From the NCBI GenBank assembly GCA_003117195.1, contig BDSI01000086.1, positions 481,478 through 545,477 of the forward strand: a stretch of DNA of 64,000 bases, read 5' to 3'. Made by a program: the position numbers and the translations under genes. Shown in pieces: positions 26,301 through 38,700 of the stretch. Source of the stretch: Eudorina sp. 2006-703-Eu-15. Its lineage: Eukaryota; Chlorophyta; Chlorophyceae; Chlamydomonadales; Volvocaceae. Numbering within the stretch: the stretch's first letter is position 1; the number at the start of each line of letters is the position of its first letter. The notes under the pieces are model-generated. The model was not told where the DNA came from. It saw only the letters and a program-made list of their open reading frames with translations, and ran no database searches.

Positions 26301-28380
26301 CGCCAGGCTGTGGAATCGTGGCGGGGGTGGTGACGGCCAGCAACAGCAGGCGACGAAGCACACCCCCATATGGCCGCCGCACAGCCTTCCCGCTGCTTGC
26401 GAATTAATTCCCCCGCCACCTTTACATGATGGCGGCCCCGCCTGCGTCAATTCGCAAGCAGTACGGTCTCTCTGTGCCCCCCCGCCAGGCTGTGGAATCG
26501 TGGCGGGGGTGGTGACGGCCCAGCAACAGCAGGCGACGAAGCGCACCCCCATATGGCCGCCGCACAGCCTTCCCGCTGCTTGCGAATTAATTCCCCCGAC
26601 ACCTTTACATGATGGCGGCCCCGCCTGCGTCAATTCGCAAGCAGTACGGTCTCTCTGTGGACCCCCCCGCCAGGCTGTGGAATCGTGGCGGGGGTGGTGA
26701 CGGCCCAGCAACAGCAGGCGACGAGCGCGCCCCCATATGGCCGCCGCACAGCCTTCCCGCTGCTTGCGAATTAATTCCCCCGACACCTTTACATGATGGC
26801 GGCCCCGCCTGCGTCAATTCGCAAGCAGTACGGTCTCTCTGTGGACCCCCCCGCCAGGCTGTGGAATCGTGGCGGGGGTGGTGACGGCCCAGCAACAGCA
26901 GGCGACGAAGCACACCCCCATATGGCCGCCGCACAGCCTTCCGCTGCTTGCGAATTAATTCCCCCGACACCTTTACATGATGGCGGCCCCGCCTGCGTCA
27001 ATTCGCAAGCAGTACGGTCTCTCTGTGCCCCCCCGCCAGGCTGTGGAATCGTGGCGGGGGTGGTGACGGCCCAGCAACAGCAGGCGACGAAGCGCACCCC
27101 CATATGGCCGCCGCACAGCCTTCCCGCTGCTTGCGAATTAATTCCCCCGACACCTTTACATGATGGCGGCCCCGCCTGCGTCAATTCGCAAGCAGTACGG
27201 TCTCTCTGTGCCCCCCCGCCAGGCTGTGGAATCGTGGCGGGGGTGGTGACGGCCCAGCAACAGCAGGCGACGAAGCACACCCCCATATGGCCGCCGCACA
27301 GCCTTCCCGCTGCTTGCGAATTAATTCCCCGCCACCTTTACATGATGGCGGCCCCGCCTGCGTCAATTCGCAAGCAGTACGGTCTCTCTGTGCCCCCCCC
27401 GCCAGGCTGTGGAATCGTGGCGGGGGTGGTGACGGCCCAGCAACAGCAGGCGACGAAGCGCACCCCCATATGGCCACCGCACAGCCTTCCCGCTGCTTGC
27501 GAATTAATTCCCCCGACACCTTTACATGATGGCGGCCCCGCCTGCGTCAATTCGCAAGCAGTACGGTCTCTCTGTGCCCCCCCGCCAGGCTGTGGAATCG
27601 TGGCGGGGGTGGTGACGGCCCAGCACCAGCAGGCGACGAAGCGCACCCCCATATGGCCACCGCACAGCCTTCCCGCTGCTTGCGAATTAATTCCCCGACA
27701 CCTTTACATGATGGCGGCCCCGCCTGCGTCAATTCGCAAGCAGTACGGTCTCTCTGTGCCCCCCCGCCAGGCTGTGGAATCGTGGCGGGGTGGTGACGGC
27801 CCAGCAACAGCAGGCGACGAAGTGCACCCCCATATGGCCGCCGCACAGCCTTCCCGCTGCTTGCGAATTAATTCCCCGACACCTTTACATGATGGCGGCC
27901 CCGCCTGCGTCAATTCGCAAGCAGTACGGTCTCTCTGTGCCCCCCCGCCAGGCTGTTGAATCGTGGCGGGGTGGTGACGGCCCAGCACCAGCAGGCGACG
28001 AAGCGCACCCCCATATGGCCACCGCACAGCCTTCCCGCTGCTTGCGAATTAATTCCCCCGACACCTTTACATGATGGCGGCCCCGCCTGCGTCAATTCGC
28101 AAGCAGTACGGTCTCTCTGTGCCCCCCCGCCAGGCTGTGGAATCGTGGCGGGGTGGTGACGGCCCAGCAACAGCAGGCGACGAAGCGCACCCCCATATGG
28201 CCGCCGCACAGCCTTCCCGCTGCTTGCGAATTAATTCCCCCGACACCTTTACATGATGGCGGCCCCGCCTGCGTCAATTCGCAAGCAGTACGGTCTCTCT
28301 GTGCCCCCCCCGCCAGGCTGTGGAATCGTGGCGGGGGTGGTGACGGCCCAGCAACAGCAGGCGACGAAGCGCACCCCCAT
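17400..28380. repeat. Satellite array 1, ~184-bp monomer, about 60 copies
   Basis: A head-to-tail monomer of 183-185 bp. Landmarks are TTTACATGATGGCGGCC, CAATTCGCAAGCAGTACGG, a C run of 6 or 7, GGCGGGGGTGGTGACGG and CCCCCATATGG. Length varies mainly in the C runs. Left-hand units are nearly identical (AAGCACACC variant). From about 22.7 kb rightward AAGCGCACC, AAGTGCACC, GGACCCCCC and small deletions appear. The unit length is not a multiple of 3 and few stops occur, so long open frames appear on both strands; they should not be called genes. The left edge meets unique DNA; the right edge is cut by the element at 28382. Confidence 0.97.
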
Positions 28381-28401
28381 GCCCTACCAACTCATAGGGG
28401 G

Positions 28402-30490
28402 TCTGACAAGGTTTAACTTACTAGGCGAGGTTGTCAGGAATGGTCATTTGCAGCTCCGGACGCAAATTGTCATAGTTGCCAAACAGGTTGTCAGAGGAGT
28501 CTTCAGACCCTGTTTGAGGCTTTCTGAGGTTGTGACAGAAGTCCGTTGGCGGGCAGTCTTGTCGACTTGTGTTACATATTAGAGGTTGTCTGCAGTGATC
28601 ACAACCTGTTACTTGCTGTCATAATTGCAAGATTTTATTAACTTTATTTCAGCGCTTGTTGAAAACAGATGATGCTATGGAACGAACGTTGTTAAAAGAT
28701 GTCAAAGGATAGATACTGGTTTACGAAAGTAAATGTTACCGGTTGTAACAGTGAGCCAGAGGCCTAGGACTCCTTTCAATGCTGGCGCAGTAGGGGCTGC
28801 CGTATAGGACCAATAAATGCGTTTCCATACTAGCTGCTGATGAAACTTTGCGTGGTTTGTCCTGTCCATACGTTCGGTCTTGTTTTCTAGCTGATCGGCA
28901 AGTAATAAGCAAAAGTTGCGAGCACGTGAGTGAACGAAACGGTGCTGCGTGGATGGTCGATACATCGAAGTATGTGCAGCGACGAGTGACGGAGCCAAAC
29001 ATAGGCGAACAAGGCGAACAGTCAAGATCAGGAGCTTTACATTTACACTGCATGACGGGCTGCTTCATTGCCGGCGCCATCGATTGCACACACACCATGC
29101 ATCGATCGTTAAGTGTTCGATGAGGGTGTGTGCATATATAGCACGCACAAAATCAACACTATCCAGTGCGGTAACATCGCGATCTCCAACACAACCAGCA
29201 CATTCAGTCGAACGAAACCATACACGCACGGTGTGACACCCCAAACACCTGCTCTGAACCACATGCATGCTTGTACGTACGCCCACGTACATCAGTAAAG
29301 CTTATCCGTCAAAGCACAATCAATCAAGTAGATGTGGATCCATCTCACAACAGGCAGCTGGTGGACTAGGAGGCTGGACCGACATAATACATACACCACA
29401 CACCACTAGCTAGGCGTGTCTGTCCAGTCTACGTACACACGCCCTGCCGCCAGCCTGGCTGAGCAGCTCCCTGTCGTGTCCAGTTGCGACCACCTGCTGG
29501 GTTGAGCCTGTGTTCGGCACAGTGACGAGTAATGGCATAGCAAATTATTTTACTCTGGCGAGTCTGGTGAGTGGGCGTAGTGCAACAAGCAAATGGCCCC
29601 ACAGATAAAGGCCCCACGCACGCACGACACAAGCAAGTAATATTATTATTACGGTGCGATGCCAAGTTCAATCAGTAAGGGTTTGAGGTCTGAGCGAAGG
29701 TTCCACCGACCCCAAGGGTAATGGCTTCTGTTGCAGTGTAGCGGACCTGCCACCCACGGCGGGCGCGGAGGTGTTCTGCGAGGAGGGGAAAAATCAGCGG
29801 AAGGGGACAACCGAAATCAGCAATGAGCCCTAAACTACTTACCCTAATAGTCGTCAAGGTCGGTCGAAATGCGCAACTGCTCACTTGGAAGTACATATAT
29901 ACACCGATAGTCATACCTAGCCACGCATCTGCATAATCAAGCAACGAACAGCAGCGACTGTCAAGCAAAGAACACGGAGCGAAGAGTCAGGCAATACGGG
30001 TCGACCACGCCATGGGAAACGCCAAATGTAATACAAGGAAGCAGCGAGCGAGTGAGCATTGAAGTAATGACAGCATACCTGAGCCATGTCGAAGGGACGG
30101 AGCTAAACACAATGACTGGGCCGTCCTTCCTGTGTGAGGACAGCAAACGTAAAACGATCATTTCATACACTGATACTGAATTAACGTAGGTAGGAATCAA
30201 TCGAGGGCGTCTGCAGGCGTATATCGTTGATGGCAAATTTGAATTTCATCTACCGTATCACTCGGTGTCATATCATTAAACAATGCGTTGTCGATGTTGC
30301 CGTTGCACCCTTTATTACTATATTTGGTTGATGTGGAAAGATGTATTGGCGGGATAAGTCGGAATCTACTCAGTCTTTCGCGAAACTGGCAGACAAGCTC
30401 TCGCTAAGCTAGCTGGCTCTAAACAGCCTGGGTTTATTTTCGTTTGTCAAATTGCACTACATATAATTGTGTCAAAACAATGTAAGTAAG
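28402..30490. other. Left body of the outer element
   Basis: About 2.1 kb, AT-richer than the satellite, with short open frames only. GTTGTCAG-type motifs cluster in the first 250 bp. No gene was recognised. Confidence 0.5.
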
Positions 30491-30626
30491 GAGCTATGGA
30501 CGGGTCCCCGTGCACGCGGAAACCATGGGGACCCCCAAACGAACGGCGCTAGGCCTCGCACGGGGACCAAAAGACCTCCCCGTCAAAATCGCAGCAATTT
30601 TCAATTTTGGCTACCTACTGTTTCGA
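30491..30626 (+). repeat. KDZ left terminal inverted repeat
   Basis: Complementary to 47283-47424. It ends at TTTCGA, after which the two sides diverge. Confidence 0.93.
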
Positions 30627-30900
30627 AAGCTCCTGATGCTTCATATAACATGAGACAATGCAGGACACTGCCCGCACAAGAATCCAAACGAAATCGGTAG
30701 AACTTGCGCACCGGCCATCCCCGAACATTACAGAAAGCGTCGTCAATTGGCATGGATGAGACATCTTCCATGGGGGCACGTTTTGTAGACCCTTGTTGTC
30801 CCAAGCCAGCCTCTACAATCCAAATTTTGCAGTACGGGTGCATTCTATCCGAAAGAAACGGAAAGTAGACGAAGCATAAACTCTAAAAAACCTATGCTGC

Positions 30901-30907
30901 TATAAAG
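30901..30907 (+). promoter_or_regulatory. Possible TATA box of the KDZ accessory gene
   Basis: TATAAAG lies about 150 bp before the proposed ATG at 31053 in an AT-rich stretch. Position and sequence fit a TATA element, but no transcription start is known. Confidence 0.35.
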
Positions 30908-31052
30908 AATAACGAATAACATTCTTTGCCCAGCCAAGTGCGAGTTGACAGACACCTTCCACAACCTTACCGCATACATACACACGAATACACTCCCAGG
31001 AAATGAACTTTGAACCTTCAACCTAGTGACATTGCGCTGTCGCAATTACGAG

Positions 31053-33356
31053 ATGGGCCGGAGAGTGAGTTTGACATTGACAGCTGGTCAAGCGCATACT
31101 AGCTTGCAAGAAGCCTTTTTCCGTTTTTTCAGGAGAGGACAACTCGTGATCAGCTACGTGAAAAGGTGAAGAACTGTGCAAACCGGCTTCAACAGGTATT
31201 CGAGGAGGAACATCCAGCGGAGAGCTTCGCCGGCGTCGGGCCTATCAAGCAACAAGCTGGCGCTGTACTGCTATACGCCATTCCAACGCAGACTCATGTG
31301 TTGGTTAAGCGTTATGGCGCCTTTAAAGACCCGCGGTTCGACAAGGACGTAGAGCAGCTGACGCTGTGGTCGTGCGCACACCTGGCCCTGCTCAGCCCTC
31401 CCAAAGGGGTGGCGGTGCGCCGCAGGCAGCTGTTGAAGGTCCGGCGCCCCATGCCTCCGTCAGACTTTTTGCGGAAGGTCGGGCGGCTTGTGTGGACCAT
31501 GGTCATGAAGGTGCTGCTGGAGAAGCATTTCCCGGCGAACTGGAAAGAGAAGCTGTGCAATGGTGGCAATGGGGGGGCGGATAGGGAGTCGCGACACTGG
31601 ATCGTCGCCGCTGTTGGCGACGGCGTTGACGGCGTGTGCGGTTGCGGAGGTGCCTGCCAGGAAGCGTGTTCGATCTTGTGCTATCCCAACGACCTCCCAG
31701 TCGTGGACTTCATGGCGCTCTCTTTCGGAAACAAGCACTACACGAAGCTGGCAGAATGGGCAGCGGCTGTACCCGATCTTGGGCCGAAGTTCCAGGAGCG
31801 ACAGAATGGGTAAGCAACGCGGTACACATTCAGCCCCACCGTTGTGTGCAAGATTGACACTGTTTGGCTGATCACGTGATGCTTCACAGACTGGAGGAGG
31901 CCTGGGAGCGCACGAAACACGAGCATCAGGAGGTAGGTAAATCATAGTTTCTGGGTGCTTTCCTTGGGGGGGCAATATTATGAATGAGTTGTGCCCATGT
32001 GCGTACCATGTACACAGGCCAAGGCGCGGGCCAAGCAGGTCAAGGCCAACCTGGAGTCTTCGGAGGAGCCAGACGATGATGATGCAGCAGTCGCCAGCTC
32101 AGGTGTGTCGACAGGGGTTGGCTCCTTCCGGCGCAACCTTGTCCTGCTTCCCCTGGGCGGACGTGGGTGTGCCCTGGCCTGATTCTCGTACAGAGAGGGC
32201 CTCGTTTGGGCCGAGTACATCTTAGACCGTCCGCTCGACCTCAGGCATGTGATAATGGTGATGGGGTATGACTACTGACCTGCAGGCAGCGGGGAGGAGA
32301 GCGAGGGAGAGCAGCAGCCGCGGGGCTTCATTGACAAGAAGGATCTTGAGTGGGCATTCAGCCAGAACAACGGCAGCAATGTGCAGAAGGAGGTCGGGAT
32401 TGAAGGAATCGCGAAGCAGCTAGGCTGTCACAAGCGGGACGCTGCAGCGGGCGTGAAGGGCTTGCTGCGCTCCATGGGCATCCGCTGGGGCCAGCCAACG
32501 CCAGATCAGGTAAGGTGTGTCGCCGGTGTCGTTAGTAAAGGCAAAGACATGGATGGTAGAGATATCTATGCTACATGGGATTGCGGAGTGATCCATAGAT
32601 GGTGACATAACAAGTTTAACGTTTGCAATTTCTTGTGTGGTACCCACACAGGCTGAGTACATCGTGCAGCACTTCAAGGTGCTACGGGAGGACGCCTCGG
32701 AAGCGGCGGCCGTGGAGAGCACGGTGCAGGACATGGCCTGCCTCTGGAAACAGAAGACGGTGCTCGACATCCTGCGCAGCGCAGGCACGCTTGAGCGGCG
32801 CAGGCCTGGGAGGCCGCCCCGGCAGATTACGGAGCCGGAGCCGGAGGACAGTGGTAGCTCCATCCCTGGCAGCGACAGTGGAGCGGATGACGATGAGCAT
32901 AGCAGCAGTGAGGAGCACAGCGGCGAGGATGTAGCCGAACTAGCCCTCGGCGGGAACGGCGAGTTCACGGCACCTTGGGGGGACGGGGAGCCGGCAGACG
33001 GGCCTGCCGAGCCGGCCATTGAGGTTGGGAAGCCGGCTAACGGGGCTGGCGAGCCGGTGTCCGGAAATGGGGAGCCTGCAGACGGGGGCGGCGAGCCCAC
33101 GACAAGGAACGGGGCCGCGGCAGACGGACCTGCCGAGCCGACCACGGGGGTTGGGAAGCCGGCTAACGGGGCTGGCCAGCCGACATCAGGGGATGCGGAG
33201 CCGGCCACTGAGCCAGCGGCCGGCGACATGGAGGCCGCCAACAGGGGCGGGGCCCTCGGGACGGGCACGGGTCGCAGCCAACGCCCAGGGAAGGGCGCTA
33301 AGCTCGCGGCTTTATTACAGCAGGAGCGTGGGGGTGCGAACCGAAAGCAGCAATAA
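31053..33356 (+). CDS. KDZ-element accessory protein with AT-hook-like motif, unrecognised family
   Basis: Six exons: 31053-31064, 31133-31809, 31890-31932, 32018-32102, 32286-32509, 32652-33356. All introns are GT-AG and in phase, giving 581 aa. The tiny first exon (MGRR) has donor GTGAGT; a start inside exon 2 is the alternative. Residues 1-230 are compact, with two Cys clusters (CGCGGACQEACSILC). Residues about 235-345 are charged and then helical, with FIDKKDLEWAFSQNNGSN and a domain around GIEGIAKQLGCHKRD. Near residue 400, RRRPGRPPR looks like an AT-hook that would bind AT-rich DNA. The tail (about 415-560) is acidic, then imperfect Glu-Pro-Ala repeats (GEPADGPAEP, VGKPANGAGEP). It sits in the KDZ element, convergent with the transposase, so a role in transposition is likely but unproven. 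Confidence 0.8.
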
Positions 33357-33538
33357 CTTGCGGGCCCTGCATGTTGTGCGGCTAGGAGGGGGCGAACCGC
33401 ATTAAGCTTTATCACGAGAGGGCTAATCAGGATGCATGGACAGCATCTGCGCGTACTCATAATGAATGGAATGGTCATGAATGATGATAAGCTTGCTAGA
33501 AAACAACGTTCGTTGGCATTGTGGACGTTGAATCTGTT

Positions 33539-33543
33539 TGTAA
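33539..33543 (+). terminator. Poly(A) signal TGTAA for the accessory gene
   Basis: TGTAA lies 183 nt after the TAA stop. It is the usual algal signal and sits in AT-rich DNA before the 168-bp array. Confidence 0.55.
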
Positions 33544-33688
33544 AGTGACGAGTGGGGTTTCAACTTGATGTCCATGTGGTCACTAAAGTTGTGCATTAGT
33601 CCTCGCCCGTACTCATTTGTTAGCCTTTATGTACTCCATTCGGTCATGACGGCGCCAGTGTCGTTGACAATTTTTGTATGTGGGCGCC

Positions 33689-35786
33689 TACAAGGGCGCG
33701 AACAGATTCCGACATCGCCCAACCCGGCAGTGGCTCCGCAACCTCGCCAGACCCCACCCGAACAGCCATCGAAGCCCAGTGCGCCCCAAGCAAAAGTCAT
33801 CCGTTCGACCTAATTTTTTGCAGACAGTCTGGATATGACCTTACAAGGCAAGGGCTACAAGGGCACGATCAGATTCCGACATCACCCAACCCCGGTAGTG
33901 GATCCACAATGTCGCCAGACCCCACCCGAACAGCCATCGAAGCCCAGTGCGCCCCAAGCAAAAGTCATCCGTTCGACCTAATTTTTTGCAGACAGTCCGG
34001 ATATGACCTTACAAGGCAAGGGCTACAAGGGCGTGATCAGATTCCGACATCGCCCAACCCCGGCAGTGGCTTCGCAACGTCGCCAGACCCCACCCGAACA
34101 GCCGTCGAAGCCCAGTGCGCCCCAAGCAAAAGTCATCCGTTCGACCTAATTTTTTGCAGACAGTCCGGATATGACCTTACAAGGCAAGGGCTACAAGGGC
34201 GTGATCAGATTCCGACATCACCCACCCACGGTAGTGGCTCCGCAACGTCGCCAGACCCCACCCGAACAGCCATCGAAGCCCAGTGCGCCCGAAGCAAAAG
34301 TCATCCGTTCGACCTAATTTTTTGCAGACAGTCCGGATATGACCTTACAAGGCAAGGGCTACAAGGGCGTGATCAGATTCCGACATCGCCCAACCCCGGC
34401 AGTGGCTCCGCAACGTCGCCAGACCCCACCCGAACAGCCATCGAAGCCCAGTGCGCCCCAAGCAAAAGTCATCCGTTCGACCTAATTTTTTGCAGACAGT
34501 CCGGATATGACCTTACAAGGCAAGGGCTACAAGGGCGTGATCAGATTCCGACATCGCCCAACCCCGGCAGTGGCTTCGCAACGTCGCCAGACCCCACCCG
34601 AACAGCCGTCGAAGCCCAGTGCGCCCCAAGCAAAAGTCATCCGTTCGACCTAATTTTTTGCAGACAGTCCGGATATGACCTTACAAGGCAAGGGCTACAA
34701 GGGCGTGATCAGATTCCGACATCACCCACCCACGGTAGTGGCTCCGCAACGTCGCCAGACCCCACCCGAACAGCCATCGAAGCCCAGTGCGCCCGAAGCA
34801 AAAGTCATCCGTTCGACCTAATTTTTTGCAGACAGTCCGGATATGACCTTACAAGGCAAGGGCTACAAGGGCGTGATCAGATTCCGACATCGCCCAACCC
34901 CGGCAGTGGCTCCGCAACGTCGCCAGACCCCACCCGAACAGCCATCGAAGCCCAGTGCGCCCCAAGCAAAAGTCATCCGTTCGACCTAATTTTTTGCAGA
35001 CAGTCCGGATATGACCTTACAAGGCAAGGGCTACAAGGGCGTGATCAGATTCCGACATCGCCCAACCCCGGCAGTGGCTTCGCAACGTCGCCAGACCCCA
35101 CCCGAACAGCCGTCGAAGCCCAGTGCGCCCCAAGCAAAAGTCATCCGTTCGACCTAATTTTTTGCAGACAGTCCGGATATGACCTTACAAGGCAAGGGCT
35201 ACAAGGGCGTGATCAGATTCCGACATCACCCACCCACGGTAGTGGCTCCGCAACGTCGCCAGACCCCACCCGAACAGCCATCGAAGCCCAGTGCGCCCGA
35301 AGCAAACGTCATCCGTTCGACCTAATTTTTTGCAGACAGTCCGGATATGACCTTACAAGGCAAGGGCTACAAGGGCGTGATCAGATTCCGACATCGCCCA
35401 ACCCCGGCAGTGGCTTCGCAACGTCGCCAGACCCCACCCGAACAGCCGTCGAAGCCCAGTGCGCCCCAAGCAAAAGTCATCCGTTCGACCTAATTTTTTG
35501 CAGACAGTCCGGATATGACCTTACAAGGCAAGGGCTACAAGGGCGTGATCAGATTCCGACATCACCCACCCACGGTAGTGGCTCCGCAACGTCGCCAGAC
35601 CCCACCCGAACAGCCATCGAAGCCCAGTGCGCCCGAAGCAAAAGTCATCCGTTCGACCTAATTTTTTGCAGACAGTCCGGATATGACCTTACAAGGCAAG
35701 GGCTACAAGGGCGTGATCAGATTCCGACATCGCCCACCCCCGGCAGTGGCTCCGCAACGTCGCCAGACCCCACCCGAACAGCCGTG
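33689..35786. repeat. 168-bp tandem array, about 12.5 copies, three-unit higher-order repeat
   Basis: The unit is 168 bp (56 codons, so one frame stays open for about 700 codons), apart from a 1-bp indel in the first unit. Three variants alternate. A has CCCCGGCAGTGGCTCC with CGCCCC. B has GGCTTCGC with GCCGTCG. C has CACCCACCCACGGTAGTGG with CGCCCGAAGC. The order is A-like, A', B, C, A, B, C, A, B, C, B, C, then a hybrid, so one A unit is missing late in the array. Each unit has TTACAAGGC, which is TGTAA on the minus strand, and TTTTTTGCAG. The array ends 2 bp from the KDZ transposase stop. Confidence 0.95.
35689..35693 (-). terminator. Poly(A) signal TGTAA for the KDZ transposase gene
   Basis: The first TGTAA on the minus strand is about 96 nt past the stop, inside the last repeat unit. 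The same signal recurs every 168 bp beyond it, giving about a dozen in a row. Confidence 0.5.
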
Positions 35787-35788
35787 AA

Positions 35789-38700
35789 CTAGTCGTCTAG
35801 CCGCGGCAGCCTGCTCACGTCCTCCGGCACACTCCCTCGCGAGAGTACTTGGAATGCGGCGAGCATGCGACGGTTGAAGGCGAGATGCAATTCGAGCAGG
35901 TAACGCTCGCCATCGCTTGGTTGACGCGCTTGTTGGACTTCGAGGATCTGCACCCGGGCCGAGTAATACTGCAAGGCTCGGGGAACCTCCCGCAGGATAA
36001 GTGCGGACTCCTCCACAGACCGCGCCCGGTCCTGCCGCAAGCGCATCAGTCTGGCCTCCTGTTTCACAAGAGAGCGCCTCCCGATGTCAGCTTCTTCCAG
36101 GTCCCAGGGATACCTCATCTTCAGCGCCCGCTGTATGGCGTGCGGCGCACCAATCGCAGCCTGCTGTGCCTTGGACATCTGGCTGCCAGGCTGCACACAC
36201 CAGACCCGCAGCTGCTCCCACAGCCGTTCGAGGCGGAGTTTGGTGGCGCGCTTATCACGGATGGCCTGCTGTTGCTCTTTCTTTCGTCCGTGAAGGTGGT
36301 CCACCACGCGCTCCAAGCTGAAGTAATCCATCCCTGCAGCCTGTTACAGACAGAAAGTTATATGTGAATAAGCCATGCAATAAACTATGCCCTCTTCAAA
36401 CACCTATACCATCCTCTTACCTCAATCTCGGAGCACAGCTTCTTCTCCTCGGCACGCACAAGCAATCTGCGACCGCCCTTGAATGCCAACGACTCCGGAC
36501 TCCATTCCTCGCGGTCAATCTGGTGGGCTTGTTCCAGGCTCAAAAGCTGCCCCCGAACGGAGCGGATGAGGGCTGGGCGCTGTCGCATCGTCAAGGAATC
36601 CGACCCTGGAAGTAAAAGGCCGATCCCCACAGAGCCCGTTCCTGGATCCTTCCCATCCGTTCGCTCAAGCTCGCTTAGTGCCAGTCGCAGCCGCACGTAC
36701 TCCGCCTGCCACTGCTGCTCAAGCGCATTGGTCGCTGGCACAGTTGCACCTCCACCATCACCGGGGGCTCCGGCTCCAGCAGCAGCTGCTACACGAGCCT
36801 GTACCTGAAGACACGAGCAACGATGGCCCTTACTTACAGCCGACTAAAGCGCGTTTCATTTCCGGAATATACCTGCTCGATAGTCTCCTTGCGTGCTTCC
36901 GCTAGGCTGGCCTCCAGATCCCCAATGCGTTCCGGCAAACCCGTCATGGCAGCCTCCGCCCGGGTCTTCATGCGCCATAGGCGATGGGGCATCCCCAACA
37001 CCACCTGCCTGCAGTACAGCCGGCTGACGCGCTCCAGGTGGGATTCACGGTTCAGGGGTGCCATGTACCGTGTGCACTTGCCATGCCCACCCACGATGCT
37101 GTTGAAGATTTCAGCTGGCTCACCAGTGCCACGCCCCACACTGTTAACGTGGTGATGCCCAAACTTCTTCTGGCAGGCGTAGCTGCGATCCAAAGGAAGT
37201 AAAGTCATATGTAGGTAAGGATATCTATCTTGCCGGGCACCCATAGGGTCCAAAACCCTTCTTACCTGTGCGCAAACACGTGCCAGGGTGGAATAAGGCA
37301 CTTCATGCCCCCGCCCGTCTCCCTTGTCGCCGGATCCTGCTTCTCCAGCCACTTGCCGTACGACTGGCTCCATCGACATGCGATGTCGTACCACCAGTAC
37401 TGCACAGCAGTACCAGCTGACAACAGCGACTGCACAGCCGTTGTGGAGTACGCGTGCCGCTCGCCCGTGAACAGGTTCAGCAATCGCAAGAGGACACCGT
37501 GGCGGCAGAGGGCGACACCCGCAGCTGTCACCAGTTTCTGCAAAGCACGCTAACTCGTGTTAAGTTACATTCAGCTCCATTCAGTCCATCTACTGGGCAT
37601 ACCTGCTTAGATAACGGTGCCACCACCCGATCGGCATGGAAGTTGGAGCAATGGTTTGGGCCCACATCCTGAGCGGCTGAGTCATCACCGATGGCGGAGA
37701 GGATAACCCCGTTGCTGATGAAGAATCGCCTGCGCTGCAACTGTTTGTAGGTTGCAGTGTGCTTGCTCCGGGGCAGCAGGTCCAGCTTGAAGTTTGCATC
37801 GAAATGCACCGAATGCACTGATGCAGGGCCTGGACCCGCTGTCTCCACTGACGATGTCCAAAGAGTCTGAGCCCAGTCCAGATCACCAGGCCGGCGGTCT
37901 GCAGCCCCTGGATACGCATCCTCTCCTTCCTGTCCTGCACCAATGTCGGCAGCGGCTCCAAACAGGCCCAGCTGGGCCGCTGCCACGTGCGCCATGCCAG
38001 CAGGCGCGGCCTCTTGCATGCCAGCAGGCGTGGCCTCTTGCGTGCCAGCAGGCGCGGCCTCTTGCGTGCCAGCAGGCGCGGCCTCTTGCGTGCCAGCAGG
38101 CGCGGCCTCTTGCGTGCCAGCAGGCGCGGCCTCTTGCAGGCCGGCCCCCTGATACGTCTTCTCATCGCCGCAGCACGGGCAGGCGTTTAGAGCGCCCTTG
38201 GGCCAACCCACCAAGCCCTCCGGGTAGTCCTCCTCGATCGCCTAAAGAGAGTGGTAGAGCAGCAGCGCCTGCCGAAGGCGCTTACGTAGGGAGATGGTGG
38301 TGGCGATGGAGTCATGATGGGAATTGCAGGCCCAGTTCTCCACCATCGCCGCACAGAAACGGTCAGCGCTGATGTGGCGGGTATAGAACGCCAACAGGTC
38401 AAACTGTTGGATGAGTCACCAGACCACCCCTATGGCATAAAACACCCCGGTTACCCCCCGGTTACCGACCTTCCGGGGTCGGCCTACCGACCCCCCTGGG
38501 TCGGTTACTGGGCGGTGGGGCACCTCGGTCGGGACCCCAAAGGGCAGTGCCCGAACCGGCCTCCTCGGTAGTCGGTAACCGGTCCCGGTAACCGAACCCA
38601 ACTTTTCGCAAATGCCTTTACTATCATGTTTGTGAATGTTATCGTTTGCCAATCCCCATGGGAGCAATTTATCAAGGCATTGCTCACCCTGTAGTCGGAC

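Noticed and set aside
17400..28380. Long open frames (up to about 430 codons) on both strands of the satellite
   Set aside because: The 184-bp unit is not a multiple of three and has few stops, so every frame is read in turn; the peptides are just the repeat in different frames.
17400..28380. CRISPR array
   Set aside because: Repeats are head-to-tail monomers of 184 bp without unique spacers, in a eukaryotic context.
33678..35792. 704-codon repetitive open frame across the 168-bp array
   Set aside because: 168 is divisible by three, so one stop-free frame repeats. The first unit is out of frame with the rest, and the array contains intron-like TTTTTTGCAG in every unit. It is better read as non-coding satellite.
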